A stretch of 15,019 nucleotides of DNA from Candidatus Blautia intestinipullorum. GTDB lineage: Bacteria; Bacillota; Clostridia; Lachnospirales; Lachnospiraceae. The position numbers were made by a program, and so were the translations under genes. How positions within the stretch are numbered: position 1 is the first letter of the stretch; each line of letters starts with the position of its first letter. Under the pieces are notes generated by a model, which was not told where the DNA came from, did not search any database, and saw nothing but the letters and a program-made list of their open reading frames with translations. Location: NCBI GenBank assembly GCA_019120475.1, contig DWVA01000309.1, positions 1-15,019 of the forward strand, read 5' to 3'. Positions 1 through 7,083 of this stretch are shown piece by piece.

Positions 1-129
1 AGAAATAAAGCTTACAAGAGCCATATCTTAACAAAGAAATCTCAGAAGAGAAAGAGAAATCTGAGAAAGGCCACTGTTGTTGATTCTACAAACCTTAAGA
101 ATGTAAGGAAATCACTGCCTTATTTATAA
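1..129 (+). CDS. rpmI: 50S ribosomal protein L35, C-terminal part (gene cut by window start)
   Basis: The first 43 codons of the window, in frame 1 and ending in TAA at 127-129, encode a very basic peptide. It contains the stretch KSHILTKKSQKRKRNLRK and ends NVRKSLPYL. This matches the C-terminal two thirds of ribosomal protein L35, normally about 65 residues, a small basic protein of the large subunit. The start codon lies outside the window. The gene sits 35 bases upstream of rplT, the usual infC-rpmI-rplT order, and is almost certainly cotranscribed with it. In other bacteria this operon is repressed by L20; the region needed to judge that here is outside the window. The family call rests on recognition of the sequence and on the neighbour. 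Confidence 0.95.
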   Translation, partial: RNKAYKSHILTKKSQKRKRNLRKATVVDSTNLKNVRKSLPYL

Positions 130-164
130 GAAATAAGAGAAGAAGAACAGGAGGAAATTAAGAA

Positions 165-521
165 ATGGCAAGAATTAAAGGCGGATTAAACGCAAAGAAA
201 AGACATAATCGTACACTGAAGCTGGCAAAGGGCTACAGAGGAGCCCGTTCTAAACAGTATAGAATCGCAAAACAGTCTGTAATGAGAGCGCTTGCAAGCT
301 CCTATGCAGGAAGAAAGCAGAAAAAACGCCAGTTCAGACAGCTCTGGATCGCACGTATCAACGCTGCAGCAAGAATGAATGGTCTTTCCTACAGCAAAAT
401 GATGCATGGCCTGAAAGTCGCAAACATCGATATCAACAGAAAGATGCTTGCAGAGATGGCTGTCAACGATGCAGAGGGCTTCGCAGCACTGGCAGAGATC
501 GCAAAAAAAGCAGTAGCATAA
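165..521 (+). CDS. rplT: 50S ribosomal protein L20
   Basis: This 118-residue protein begins MARIKGGLNAKKRHNRTLKL and matches bacterial L20 in length and in its conserved blocks: the basic N-terminal arm with RHNRTLKLAKGYRGARS (about residues 13-29), then RKKRQFRQLWIARINAAAR-like sequence (about 50-70), then GLSYSKMMHGL (about 73-83). L20 binds 23S rRNA early in large-subunit assembly and in studied bacteria represses its own operon. A strong ribosome-binding site, CAGGAGG, ends 10 bases before the ATG. The gene follows rpmI after 35 bases and is followed by an intrinsic terminator, so it is the last gene of the operon. Nothing unusual was seen. Confidence 0.98.
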   Translation: MARIKGGLNAKKRHNRTLKLAKGYRGARSKQYRIAKQSVMRALASSYAGRKQKKRQFRQLWIARINAAARMNGLSYSKMMHGLKVANIDINRKMLAEMAVNDAEGFAALAEIAKKAVA

Positions 522-546
522 GAAGGTTTTATGCCCTGATGAGAGG

Positions 547-578
547 CCGCGGCACCGGAAGGTTGCCGCGGTTTTTTT
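547..578 (+). terminator. Intrinsic terminator of the rpmI-rplT operon
   Basis: CCGCGGCA (547-554) pairs perfectly with TGCCGCGG (564-571). Two further C-G pairs close a GGAA tetraloop of GNRA type. Seven T residues follow directly (572-578). This is a textbook Rho-independent terminator 26 bases after the rplT stop. Confidence 0.93.
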
Positions 579-611
579 GAAGAAAATTATAAAATTTATA
601 TAAATTTCCAC

Positions 612-640
612 TTGCAATCAAAAATACATAATGCTATAAT
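612..640 (+). promoter_or_regulatory. Sigma-A-type promoter for the livJHMGF operon
   Basis: TTGCAA (612-617) and a perfect TATAAT (635-640) are separated by exactly 17 bases, directly after the rplT terminator. Transcription would start near 647, giving a leader of about 140 bases before livJ. Confidence 0.82.
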
Positions 641-677
641 CAAATACATTAAAGCATTAGCGAACGAAAGTCAGAGG

Positions 678-716
678 GGAAAGCCAAAGCCGGCTGGGAT
701 TCCAGTGGGCTTTTTT
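678..716 (+). promoter_or_regulatory. Terminator-like hairpin in the livJ leader, possible attenuator
   Basis: AAAGCC (686-691) pairs with GGCTTT (708-713). Inside, after a 2x2 internal loop, CTGG (694-697) pairs with CCAG (702-705) around GATT. Six T residues run from 711 to 716. A second AAAGCC copy lies just upstream (680-685). An alternative fold pairs AGCC (682-685) with GGCT (692-695) and GGAA (678-681) with TTCC (700-703), and would break the terminator. Because the hairpin lies between the promoter and livJ, it may stop transcripts at about 70 bases or act as a regulated attenuator. No known riboswitch or T-box consensus was recognised; regulation is inference. Confidence 0.5.
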
Positions 717-786
717 AACCTTATTTGCGGTATAAGTCAGATAGGACCGATGGCAGTCGTTATCATTTTTAAGGAGGAGATTTGTT

Positions 787-1950
787 ATGAGAAACTGGAA
801 AAAAGCATTTGGCGTAACAGCCGCAGTTGCTATGGCTGCAGCTGCAATGGTGCCTACTACTGTTTTTGCAGATGAAGAGGAAACCTTCAAGATCGGCGTG
901 ATCGGACCTATGACCGGCGATTACGCGCAGTATGGTACAAACGTATATAACGCAGCCGTACTTGCCGCAGAGGAAATCAATGCAAACGGCGGCTTTAACG
1001 GATATCAGATCGAGATCCTGGATGCAGGAGACGATATGGGCGATCCGGAGAAGGCAGTAAACGCTTACAACGACCTTCTTGACAAGGGAATGCAGATGCT
1101 GGACGGCACTGTTACTTCCGCGCCCTGTATCGCAGTAGGCGCAGAGGCAGCGGAGAGCACCTTCCTGTTTACACCTTCCGGAACAGCGGTAGACTGCATC
1201 ACAGCAGGCTCCAACGAGTTCCGTATGTGTTTCACAGACCCCATGCAGGGAACGAAATCCGCACAGTTCATTTCCGAACATGAGCTTGCTACAAAGGTAG
1301 CTATTCTTTATGACTCTATGGCTGACTACAACGTAGGTATCCATGATGCCTTTGTAGAAGCAGCAGGAGAGTACGGCCTGGAAGTTGTTGCAGACGAGGC
1401 TTACACAACAGACAGCAACACAGACTTCTCTGTACAGCTTTCCAAGATCAAAGACAGCGGCGCAGAGCTTCTGTTCCTTCCGAACTACTATTCTGACAAT
1501 GCGCTGATCCTTCAGCAGGCGTCTGAAGCCGGCATGGATGATATGACGATCTTCGGCGTAGACGGTATGGACGGTATCCTCAGCGTAGAAAACTTTGATA
1601 CTTCTCTTGCAGAAGGCGTTATGCTCCTGACACCATTCTCCGCAACAGGCGAGGACGAGGCTACTCAGAACTTTGTAAACGCATACAAAGAAGCATACAA
1701 CGGCGAAACACCGAACCAGTTTGCGGCAGATTCCTATGATGTTATCTATGCTATGCAGCTTGCAGCGAACGAAGCCGGCATTACACCGGATATGTCCAAC
1801 GAGGATATCAGCGCCGCAATGTCAGAAGCGATGCTGAACATCGAGCTTGACGGCCTTACCGGAAAAGCAAAATGGACAGAAGACGGCGAATGCGATAAAG
1901 AGCCGAGAGCTTTCGTTATCCAGGACGGCGTTTATGTAGAGGTTGAATAA
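787..1950 (+). CDS. livJ: Branched-chain amino acid ABC transporter, substrate-binding protein (LivJ/LivK type)
   Basis: This 387-residue exported protein matches the type I periplasmic-binding-protein fold of the Leu/Ile/Val receptor family. The mature part opens with FKIGVIGPMTGDYAQYG (about residues 34-50), the typical LIV-receptor start, followed by AAVLAAEEINANGG and later FADSYDVIYAMQLA-like sequence near residue 315. It would capture branched-chain or related amino acids outside the membrane and hand them to LivHM. The signal peptide has basic residues at 2-6, a hydrophobic core, and a likely signal peptidase I site after VFA28. No lipobox cysteine is present, which is unusual for a Gram-positive binding protein. 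AAGGAGGA at 771-778 gives an ideal ribosome-binding site. It is first in the livJHMGF operon. The exact substrate cannot be told from sequence. Confidence 0.93.
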   Translation: MRNWKKAFGVTAAVAMAAAAMVPTTVFADEEETFKIGVIGPMTGDYAQYGTNVYNAAVLAAEEINANGGFNGYQIEILDAGDDMGDPEKAVNAYNDLLDKGMQMLDGTVTSAPCIAVGAEAAESTFLFTPSGTAVDCITAGSNEFRMCFTDPMQGTKSAQFISEHELATKVAILYDSMADYNVGIHDAFVEAAGEYGLEVVADEAYTTDSNTDFSVQLSKIKDSGAELLFLPNYYSDNALILQQASEAGMDDMTIFGVDGMDGILSVENFDTSLAEGVMLLTPFSATGEDEATQNFVNAYKEAYNGETPNQFAADSYDVIYAMQLAANEAGITPDMSNEDISAAMSEAMLNIELDGLTGKAKWTEDGECDKEPRAFVIQDGVYVEVE

Positions 1951-1982
1951 TCAAGAAAGCAATTACTGCTGATTTTGGGGAC

Positions 1983-2020
1983 GGAGGACGGTTTCCTGCA
2001 AAAAAGGAACGTCCTCCTTT
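1983..2020 (+). terminator. Stable hairpin between livJ and livH (partial terminator or mRNA 3' stabiliser)
   Basis: GGAGGACG (1983-1990) pairs perfectly with CGTCCTCC (2010-2017). TTCC (1993-1996) pairs with GGAA (2006-2009) inside. The tail is only TTTCTCT, a weak U-tract. No new promoter is evident before livH, so partial readthrough or protection of the livJ message is more likely than full termination. Confidence 0.6.
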
Positions 2021-2057
2021 CTCTATGCGGAGATAAACTTACTTTAAGAGGTGCACT

Positions 2058-2942
2058 ATGAGTTTTATATCTTACTTAAAAGATGGAATTAACCTGGGCA
2101 GTATCTATGCGATCATCGCTCTTGGCTATACAATGGTGTACGGTATTGCAAAGATGCTGAATTTTGCTCACGGCGATGTGATCATGGTAGGAGCCTTTGT
2201 GATCCTTACCGCCATCACCGGAGCTGGAATGTCTCCTGTTCTGGCGGTGCTGCTGTCTGTCGTATTCTGTACAGTTCTCGGCGTAGTGATCGAGAAAGTG
2301 GCGTACCGTCCTCTGAGGAAGGCATCCTCCAATCTTGCGGTGCTGATCACGGCTATCGGCGTCAGCTATCTGCTTCAGAATGTGGCGCTGCTGATCTTCG
2401 GAGCAGATGCGAAAAGCTTTGTGACAGTGATCAATGTGCCGTCTTTGAGCCTGTTCGGCGGAGAACTGGTGATCAAAGGAATTACTATCGTAACAGTACT
2501 TACCTGTATTGTTATTATGGTCGCTCTTACTCTTTTTGTACAGAAAACAAAACCGGGACGCGCGATGCAGGCGGTTTCCGAAGACCGTGACGCAGCCCAG
2601 CTTATGGGAGTAAACGTAAATGCCACAATTTCCCTTACCTTTGCCATCGGTTCCGGTCTTGCGGCCATTGCAGGCCTTCTGCTCTGTTCCGCATATCCTA
2701 CGCTGACTCCTTATACAGGAGCCATGCCTGGCATCAAAGCCTTTGTAGCGGCTGTATTCGGCGGCATCGGTTCTATTCCGGGAGCAATGGTGGGAGGAAT
2801 CCTTCTGGGCATCATCGAAATCTTCGGAAAGGCTTATATTTCCTCACAGGTGGCGGACGCGATCGTCTTTGCCGTTCTGATCATCGTACTCCTTGTAAAA
2901 CCAACAGGACTGTTCGGAAAGAATATCCAGGAGAAAGTGTAA
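2058..2942 (+). CDS. livH: Branched-chain amino acid ABC transporter, permease LivH
   Basis: This 294-residue, highly hydrophobic protein belongs to the LivH branch of the binding-protein-dependent permease family (BPD_transp_2). It begins with the family-like sequence LKDGINLGSIYAIIALGYTM and contains NFAHGDVIMVGAF (about residues 36-48) and MGVNVNATISLTFAIGSGLA (about 184-203). The glycine-rich cytoplasmic coupling loop near GGIGSIPGAMVGGILLGIIE (about 235-254) is where the ATPase docks. It would form the membrane channel with LivM. The start has a modest AAGAGG site six bases upstream. It lies 107 bases after livJ, past a stable hairpin, and its stop is followed almost at once by livM, so H-M-G-F form one tight unit. 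Confidence 0.95.
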   Translation: MSFISYLKDGINLGSIYAIIALGYTMVYGIAKMLNFAHGDVIMVGAFVILTAITGAGMSPVLAVLLSVVFCTVLGVVIEKVAYRPLRKASSNLAVLITAIGVSYLLQNVALLIFGADAKSFVTVINVPSLSLFGGELVIKGITIVTVLTCIVIMVALTLFVQKTKPGRAMQAVSEDRDAAQLMGVNVNATISLTFAIGSGLAAIAGLLLCSAYPTLTPYTGAMPGIKAFVAAVFGGIGSIPGAMVGGILLGIIEIFGKAYISSQVADAIVFAVLIIVLLVKPTGLFGKNIQEKV

Positions 2943-2952
2943 GGTGGCCGGT

Positions 2953-4026
2953 ATGAAGAATAAGATGAACAAAACAACAAAAAACAACTTTATTACTTAT
3001 GGAATCGTGATTGTCCTGTTCGTAGTGGTACAGATCCTGTCATCCACAGGAAATCTTTCCAGACTGCTTACCGGACTTCTGGTTCCTCTGTGCGTGTATG
3101 TCATCGCCGCAGTATCTTTGAACCTTGTGGTAGGATTTTCCGGAGAACTGAGCCTTGGCCATGCGGGATTTATGTGTGTGGGCGCTTATTCCAGCGCACT
3201 GTTTTCCCATATTGCCGCCGACACTATTCCGACGGTCCCCAGATTTATCCTGGCGATCCTGGTAGGCGCGGCAGTGGCAGGCATTTTCGGAATCATCATC
3301 GGTATTCCTGTGCTGAGACTGCGGGGAGACTATCTGGCTATCGTTACCCTGGCTTTTGGTGAGATCATCAAGAACCTGATCAATATCATGTATGTAGGTG
3401 TGGATAAAAACGGGCTTCATGTAGCGGCAAGCTCCGCGGGGATCAAGCTGGAAGCAGGCGGAAAGCAGATCCTCAAGGGCGCTCTTGGCATTTCCGGAAC
3501 CGCTACTCTTTATAAAGATATCAAGGACTATTTCTTTCCTATCGGGGTGGTTCTTGTCCTGATCACCTTATTTATTGTACAGAACCTGGTTCATTCCAGA
3601 AGCGGCCGGGCGATCATGTCCACCAGAGACAACCGGATCGCGGCGGAGTCCGTAGGAATCAATGTGACAAAATACAAGCTTCTTGCTTTTACTGTTTCCG
3701 CAGCCCTGGCAGGCGTAGCGGGAGTGCTTTACTCTCATAACCTTTCCATGCTGAAGGTATCAGTATTTGACTACAATATGTCTATCCTGATCCTGGTGTA
3801 TGTAGTTCTGGGCGGTATCGGAAGTCTCAGAGGATCCATGATCGCGGCGATCATTCTCTATGCTCTTCCGGAGCTGCTCCGCGGATTCTCAAACTACCGT
3901 ATGCTGATCTACGCTATCGTGCTGATTGCCATGATGCTCTTTAACTGGGCTCCGGCGGCCAGAAACTGGAGAAGCCGCGTGATGGAAAAGATCCGGGGCG
4001 GAAATAAGAAAAAGGAGGCGGCTTGA
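2953..4026 (+). CDS. livM: Branched-chain amino acid ABC transporter, permease LivM
   Basis: About 357 residues, hydrophobic, LivM branch of the same permease family. Recognisable blocks include SLNLVVGFSGELSLGHAGFM, then LRGDYLAIVTLAFGEIIKNL, a SVGINVTKYKLLAF block, and the ATPase-coupling segment VLGGIGSLRGSMIAAIILY. It would pair with LivH to form the import channel. The chosen ATG (2953) has AAGGTGG five bases upstream. An in-frame GTG at 2944 is also possible and would add three residues (MAG); an ATG at 2965 is less well supported. The gene starts 10 bases after the livH stop and ends one base before livG. The C-terminus is strongly basic (RGGNKKKEAA), as expected for a cytoplasmic tail. 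Confidence 0.93.
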   Translation: MKNKMNKTTKNNFITYGIVIVLFVVVQILSSTGNLSRLLTGLLVPLCVYVIAAVSLNLVVGFSGELSLGHAGFMCVGAYSSALFSHIAADTIPTVPRFILAILVGAAVAGIFGIIIGIPVLRLRGDYLAIVTLAFGEIIKNLINIMYVGVDKNGLHVAASSAGIKLEAGGKQILKGALGISGTATLYKDIKDYFFPIGVVLVLITLFIVQNLVHSRSGRAIMSTRDNRIAAESVGINVTKYKLLAFTVSAALAGVAGVLYSHNLSMLKVSVFDYNMSILILVYVVLGGIGSLRGSMIAAIILYALPELLRGFSNYRMLIYAIVLIAMMLFNWAPAARNWRSRVMEKIRGGNKKKEAA

Positions 4027-4027
4027 T

Positions 4028-4786
4028 ATGGCGATGCTGGAAGTAAATCATTTATCTATTCAGTTCGGCGGTCTTCGGGCCGTTGACGGTTTTCATGTAA
4101 ATATTGAAAAAGGAGAGCTCTATGGTCTGATCGGGCCAAACGGCGCAGGAAAGACCACTATTTTCAATCTCCTTACCGGAGTATATAAGCCTACAGAGGG
4201 GATCATCAAGCTGGACGGGCAGGATATTACGGGAAAAAATACCATCGAGATCAATAAAACAGGAATTGCCCGTACTTTTCAGAACATCCGTCTGTTCAAA
4301 GATATGCCTGTGCTGGACAATGTAAAAGTGGGGCTTCACAATCATCATACCTACTCAACGCTGACGGGAATCCTCCGTCTGCCGAAATATTTCAGAGTAG
4401 AAAAAGAAATGAACGAGCGGGCTATGGAGATCCTGAAGGTGTTTGATCTTGACAAGGAAGCCGATACTCTTGCGGGAAATCTTCCGTACGGCAAGCAGCG
4501 TAAACTGGAAATCGCCAGGGCCCTTGCCACAGATCCGAAGCTTCTTCTTCTGGACGAGCCGGCGGCGGGCATGAACCCCAACGAGACACAGGAACTGATG
4601 GATACGATCCGCTTTGTAAGAGAGCATTTCCAGATGACGATCCTCCTGATCGAACACGATATGAAGCTGGTAGGCGGTATCTGCGAAAGACTGACAGTAC
4701 TGAACTTCGGACAGGTCCTGGCAGAAGGCGAGACCTCTGCCGTGCTGAACGATCCGGCGGTTATTACTGCATATCTGGGAGAATAG
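4028..4786 (+). CDS. livG: Branched-chain amino acid ABC transporter, ATP-binding protein LivG
   Basis: A 252-residue ABC ATPase with all core motifs: Walker A GPNGAGKTT (36-44), Q-loop glutamine in ARTFQNIRLF (Q85), the LivG-type signature LPYGKQRKLEIARAL (about 152-166), Walker B LLLLDEPAAGMNP (about 172-184) and the switch histidine in LLIEHD (H210). The insert between Q-loop and signature, and the C-terminal tail AVLNDPAVITAYLGE, are typical of the LivG/BraF group. The protein would bind the cytoplasmic face of LivHM and power uptake by ATP hydrolysis with LivF. AGGAGG at 4013-4018 lies nine bases before the ATG. The stop is 13 bases before livF. Confidence 0.96.
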   Translation: MAMLEVNHLSIQFGGLRAVDGFHVNIEKGELYGLIGPNGAGKTTIFNLLTGVYKPTEGIIKLDGQDITGKNTIEINKTGIARTFQNIRLFKDMPVLDNVKVGLHNHHTYSTLTGILRLPKYFRVEKEMNERAMEILKVFDLDKEADTLAGNLPYGKQRKLEIARALATDPKLLLLDEPAAGMNPNETQELMDTIRFVREHFQMTILLIEHDMKLVGGICERLTVLNFGQVLAEGETSAVLNDPAVITAYLGE

Positions 4787-4799
4787 GAGGAACGGAACA

Positions 4800-5510
4800 A
4801 TGGCAATGTTGGAAGTAAAGGACCTCCAGGTCTATTACGGTGTAATCCAGGCGTTAAAAGGCATTTCCTTTGAAGTAAACCAGGGAGAAGTCATCGCCCT
4901 GATCGGCGCCAACGGCGCGGGAAAAACAACAACTCTTCAGACACTTACCGGGATCATCCCGTCCAAGGCCGGAAAAATTTCCTTTGAGGGAAAGGATATC
5001 ACAAAAACTCCGGCTCATAAGATCGTGGAGATGGGCATGGCTCATGTTCCGGAGGGCCGCCGCGTATTTGCGGACATGACAGTTTATGAAAATCTTCTGA
5101 TGGGAGCTTACACCCGGAAAGATAAAAACGAAATCGCCCAGAGCCTGGAAAATGTATATAAAAGATTCCCGAGACTGAAGGAACGTAAGAATCAGCGGGC
5201 GGGTACTCTTTCCGGAGGCGAGCAGCAGATGCTTGCCATGGGACGGGCGCTTATGAGCAAGCCGAGGATCATTCTGATGGACGAGCCGTCTATGGGTCTT
5301 TCTCCTATCTTTGTAAACGAGATCTTCGATATTATCAAAGAGGTCAGCGAAGGGGGAACCACAGTTCTTCTTGTTGAGCAGAATGCGAAAAAGGCTCTTT
5401 CCATTGCGGACAGAGCATATGTAATGGAGACAGGAAACATTACCCTCAGCGGAAAAGCGGAAGACCTTCTGAATAATGAATCTGTCCAGAAAGCGTATCT
5501 GGGAGAATAA
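4800..5510 (+). CDS. livF: Branched-chain amino acid ABC transporter, ATP-binding protein LivF
   Basis: A 236-residue ABC ATPase with Walker A GANGAGKTT (36-44), signature LSGGEQQMLAMGRAL (137-151), and Walker B IILMDEPSMGLSP (157-169). The switch position is glutamine (LLVEQN, Q194) instead of histidine, a normal trait of the LivF group. It would form the ATPase heterodimer with LivG. Both proteins begin MAMLEV, and both end in AYLGE, reflecting common descent. AGGAGG (4785-4790) overlaps the livG stop codon and lies nine bases before the ATG. The gene closes the transporter proper. The following spacer holds a perfect hairpin but no T-tract, so transcription probably continues into the next gene. 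Confidence 0.96.
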   Translation: MAMLEVKDLQVYYGVIQALKGISFEVNQGEVIALIGANGAGKTTTLQTLTGIIPSKAGKISFEGKDITKTPAHKIVEMGMAHVPEGRRVFADMTVYENLLMGAYTRKDKNEIAQSLENVYKRFPRLKERKNQRAGTLSGGEQQMLAMGRALMSKPRIILMDEPSMGLSPIFVNEIFDIIKEVSEGGTTVLLVEQNAKKALSIADRAYVMETGNITLSGKAEDLLNNESVQKAYLGE

Positions 5511-5517
5511 ATAAGTT

Positions 5518-5544
5518 CTGCGCGGAGGAATGGTATCCGCGCAG
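5518..5544 (+). repeat. Perfect 9-bp hairpin between livF and the cytidylate-kinase-like gene
   Basis: CTGCGCGGA (5518-5526) and TCCGCGCAG (5536-5544) form a perfect inverted repeat with a nine-base loop. No T-run follows; the ribosome-binding site of the next gene starts ten bases later. It may stabilise or process the operon mRNA. Termination here is unlikely. Confidence 0.65.
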
Positions 5545-5553
5545 GATGGAACG

Positions 5554-5559
5554 AGGAGG
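5554..5559 (+). promoter_or_regulatory. Ribosome-binding site setting the start of the cytidylate-kinase-like gene
   Basis: AGGAGG at 5554-5559 lies seven bases before the ATG at 5567. It rules out the more upstream in-frame ATG at 5546, which would fall before this site. Confidence 0.85.
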
Positions 5560-5566
5560 AGCAAAA

Positions 5567-6190
5567 ATGGAAAATATTGTAATTTCAATAGCAAGGCAGT
5601 ATGGAAGCGGCGGACGTACTGTGGGCGAGATGCTGGCGAAGAAATTAGGAATTTCCTATTACGATAAACAGATCATCCGCATGGCCTCTGACGAAAGCGG
5701 GATCGATCTCAGTCTTTTCGGAAAAGTGGAGGACGGAGCAAAGGTGAAACCTTCTCTGTTCAATAAGACCGGCCTTTATAAAGGAGAACTGATCCAGCCG
5801 GACAGCCGGGAATTTATTTCCGATGAGAATATCTTTAATTATCAGGCAAAGATCGTCCGTGATCTTGCGGAAAAGGAGTCCTTTGTGATCGTCGGCCGCT
5901 GCGTCAACTATGTGCTGAAGGACCGTCCAAACACCCTTCGCGTCTTTATTCACGCGCCCTGGGAATACCGTGTGGAGCAGGCTTCCCAGAAAATATCCGG
6001 CTCCAGGGAAGACGTGGAAAAGTTTCTTCTTAAGGATGATAAAAGAAAGAAAGATTACTACCGTAAATTTGCCGGCGGAGTATGGAACGACGCTACAAAT
6101 TACGATCTGTGCCTGAACAGCAGCAAGCTGGGATTTGAGAAATGTGTGGAAGCTATTGAGGCTCAGCTTAAGATCATGCTGGATAAATAA
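5567..6190 (+). CDS. Cytidylate-kinase-like P-loop protein
   Basis: A 207-residue protein matching the cytidylate-kinase-like family (PF13189 type) common in Clostridia and distinct from classical Cmk. The N-terminus ISIARQYGSGGRTVGEMLA (about residues 6-24) carries a P-loop-like glycine-rich turn. KKLGISYYDKQIIRMA follows, then FVIVGRCVNYVLKDRPNTLRVF near residues 103-122. FIHAPWEYRV and the arginine- and lysine-rich segment after it resemble a nucleoside-kinase lid region. It probably phosphorylates a nucleotide or small molecule in the cytoplasm; the substrate is unproven. The ATG at 5567 is chosen for its AGGAGG site. It lies 56 bases downstream of livF without a terminator between, and ends before a strong one, so it may be the last gene of the liv operon. 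Confidence 0.85.
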   Translation: MENIVISIARQYGSGGRTVGEMLAKKLGISYYDKQIIRMASDESGIDLSLFGKVEDGAKVKPSLFNKTGLYKGELIQPDSREFISDENIFNYQAKIVRDLAEKESFVIVGRCVNYVLKDRPNTLRVFIHAPWEYRVEQASQKISGSREDVEKFLLKDDKRKKDYYRKFAGGVWNDATNYDLCLNSSKLGFEKCVEAIEAQLKIMLDK

Positions 6191-6205
6191 AAACGACAGA
6201 AATAG

Positions 6206-6242
6206 TACCGTCTGTTTCCTAGGGAAAACAGACGGTATTTTT
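6206..6242 (+). terminator. Intrinsic terminator after the cytidylate-kinase-like gene
   Basis: TACCGTCTGTTTCC pairs with GGAAAACAGACGGTA, with one bulged A and a TAG loop (6206-6237). Five T residues follow. This is very stable and probably ends the livJHMGF transcript. Confidence 0.92.
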
Positions 6243-6294
6243 CTGCGATTCTTTTTCATATAATATATTTTGAAAAAGAAGAGGCGCCTTCTGT

Positions 6295-6990
6295 ATGACA
6301 TGGAAAAGACTTTGGCTTATTTCGGCGGTTATGACGATACTGCTTGGGGCGTTTCATAGCGCCGGAACAGAAATGCTGAAAAAAACGGCGGGAAAGGCGG
6401 AAGAAGAGACGTTTCAGGAGGGACAGGAGGAAAACAGGCCGCTGGCAGCGCTGACTTTTGACGACGGCCCAAGCGCGGAATATACGCCCCGGCTTCTTGA
6501 CGGTCTGAAGGAAAGAAATATCAAAGCCTCTTTCTTTCTTCTTGGACGAAATATACCGGGGAATGAAGAAATTGTGGAAAGAATGCAGGAGGAAGGCCAT
6601 CTGATCGGCAATCATACCTATAATCATGTGCAGTTAAGCGCCATATCAGAGGCGGAAGCCAGGGAGGAAATACTGAAGACCAACAATATTATTTATGAAA
6701 TCACAGGGAACTATCCGCAGTATATGCGCCCTCCCTTCGGCTCCTGGAAAAAGAACCTGGAGCTTTGTGTGGAAATGATTCCTGTATTCTGGAATATTGA
6801 TACAATGGACTGGAAGAGCCAGGATGTTTCTTCTATCCTGAACATTGTTTTTGCGGAAGCGGAAGATGGAGCGATCATCCTTATGCATGATGAGTATGAG
6901 ACCAGCGTAGAGGCGGCCCTGCAGATTGCGGATCATCTTATGAAAGAGGGATACGAATTTGTCACAGCAGATCGGCTGATCGTTCCGTAA
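6295..6990 (+). CDS. Polysaccharide deacetylase (NodB domain), probably membrane-anchored or exported
   Basis: A 231-residue protein with one N-terminal hydrophobic segment (about 5-22), a short acidic linker, and a full NodB homology domain. The catalytic set is complete: TFDDGP (D56, D57), the zinc histidines in HTYNH (H107, H111), RPPFGSW (145-151), DTMDW (169-173) and LMHD (H198). Family members remove N-acetyl groups from peptidoglycan GlcNAc or MurNAc, or from other polysaccharides, outside the membrane; the substrate here is not known. No clear signal peptidase site is visible, so a signal anchor is plausible. GAGG at 6281-6284 lies 10 bases before the ATG. A TATAAT at 6259-6264 could be its -10, but the -35 is poor. 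It is a single gene after a strong terminator. Confidence 0.9.
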   Translation: MTWKRLWLISAVMTILLGAFHSAGTEMLKKTAGKAEEETFQEGQEENRPLAALTFDDGPSAEYTPRLLDGLKERNIKASFFLLGRNIPGNEEIVERMQEEGHLIGNHTYNHVQLSAISEAEAREEILKTNNIIYEITGNYPQYMRPPFGSWKKNLELCVEMIPVFWNIDTMDWKSQDVSSILNIVFAEAEDGAIILMHDEYETSVEAALQIADHLMKEGYEFVTADRLIVP

Positions 6991-7014
6991 TGGCAGATAC
7001 CGCTATGGTAAGAC

Positions 7015-7043
7015 TTGCTTTTTTCTGCATTTTTCGTTATACT
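7015..7043 (+). promoter_or_regulatory. Probable promoter of the DUF624 - radical SAM - DUF4364 unit
   Basis: TTGCTT (7015-7020) and TATACT (7038-7043) are separated by 17 bases, just after the deacetylase gene. The -10 is good and the -35 is moderate. Confidence 0.6.
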
Positions 7044-7083
7044 GTACTTTATTAAATGACTGTGTACAAAGGAGTTATAAGGT

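Noticed and set aside
186..617. 143-codon minus-strand reading frame opposite rplT
   Set aside because: It is antisense to a certain ribosomal gene, has a cysteine-rich unlikely composition, and lacks a ribosome-binding site.
655..716. ZTP (pfl) riboswitch or c-di-GMP aptamer in the livJ leader
   Set aside because: Short strings resemble parts of these consensus sequences, but the required helices are not present and the leader is too short.
612..875. Plus-strand 87-codon frame starting with TTG at the livJ promoter
   Set aside because: It begins on the -35 box, crosses the leader hairpin and overlaps livJ in another frame; no ribosome-binding site.
2944..2952. GTG start for livM three codons upstream
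   Set aside because: Possible, but the ATG at 2953 has a better placed AAGGTGG; kept as an alternative only.
6995..7024. Terminator after the NodB gene
   Set aside because: Only a short TACC/GGTA stem with distant T residues that overlap the -35 box of the next promoter; not convincing.
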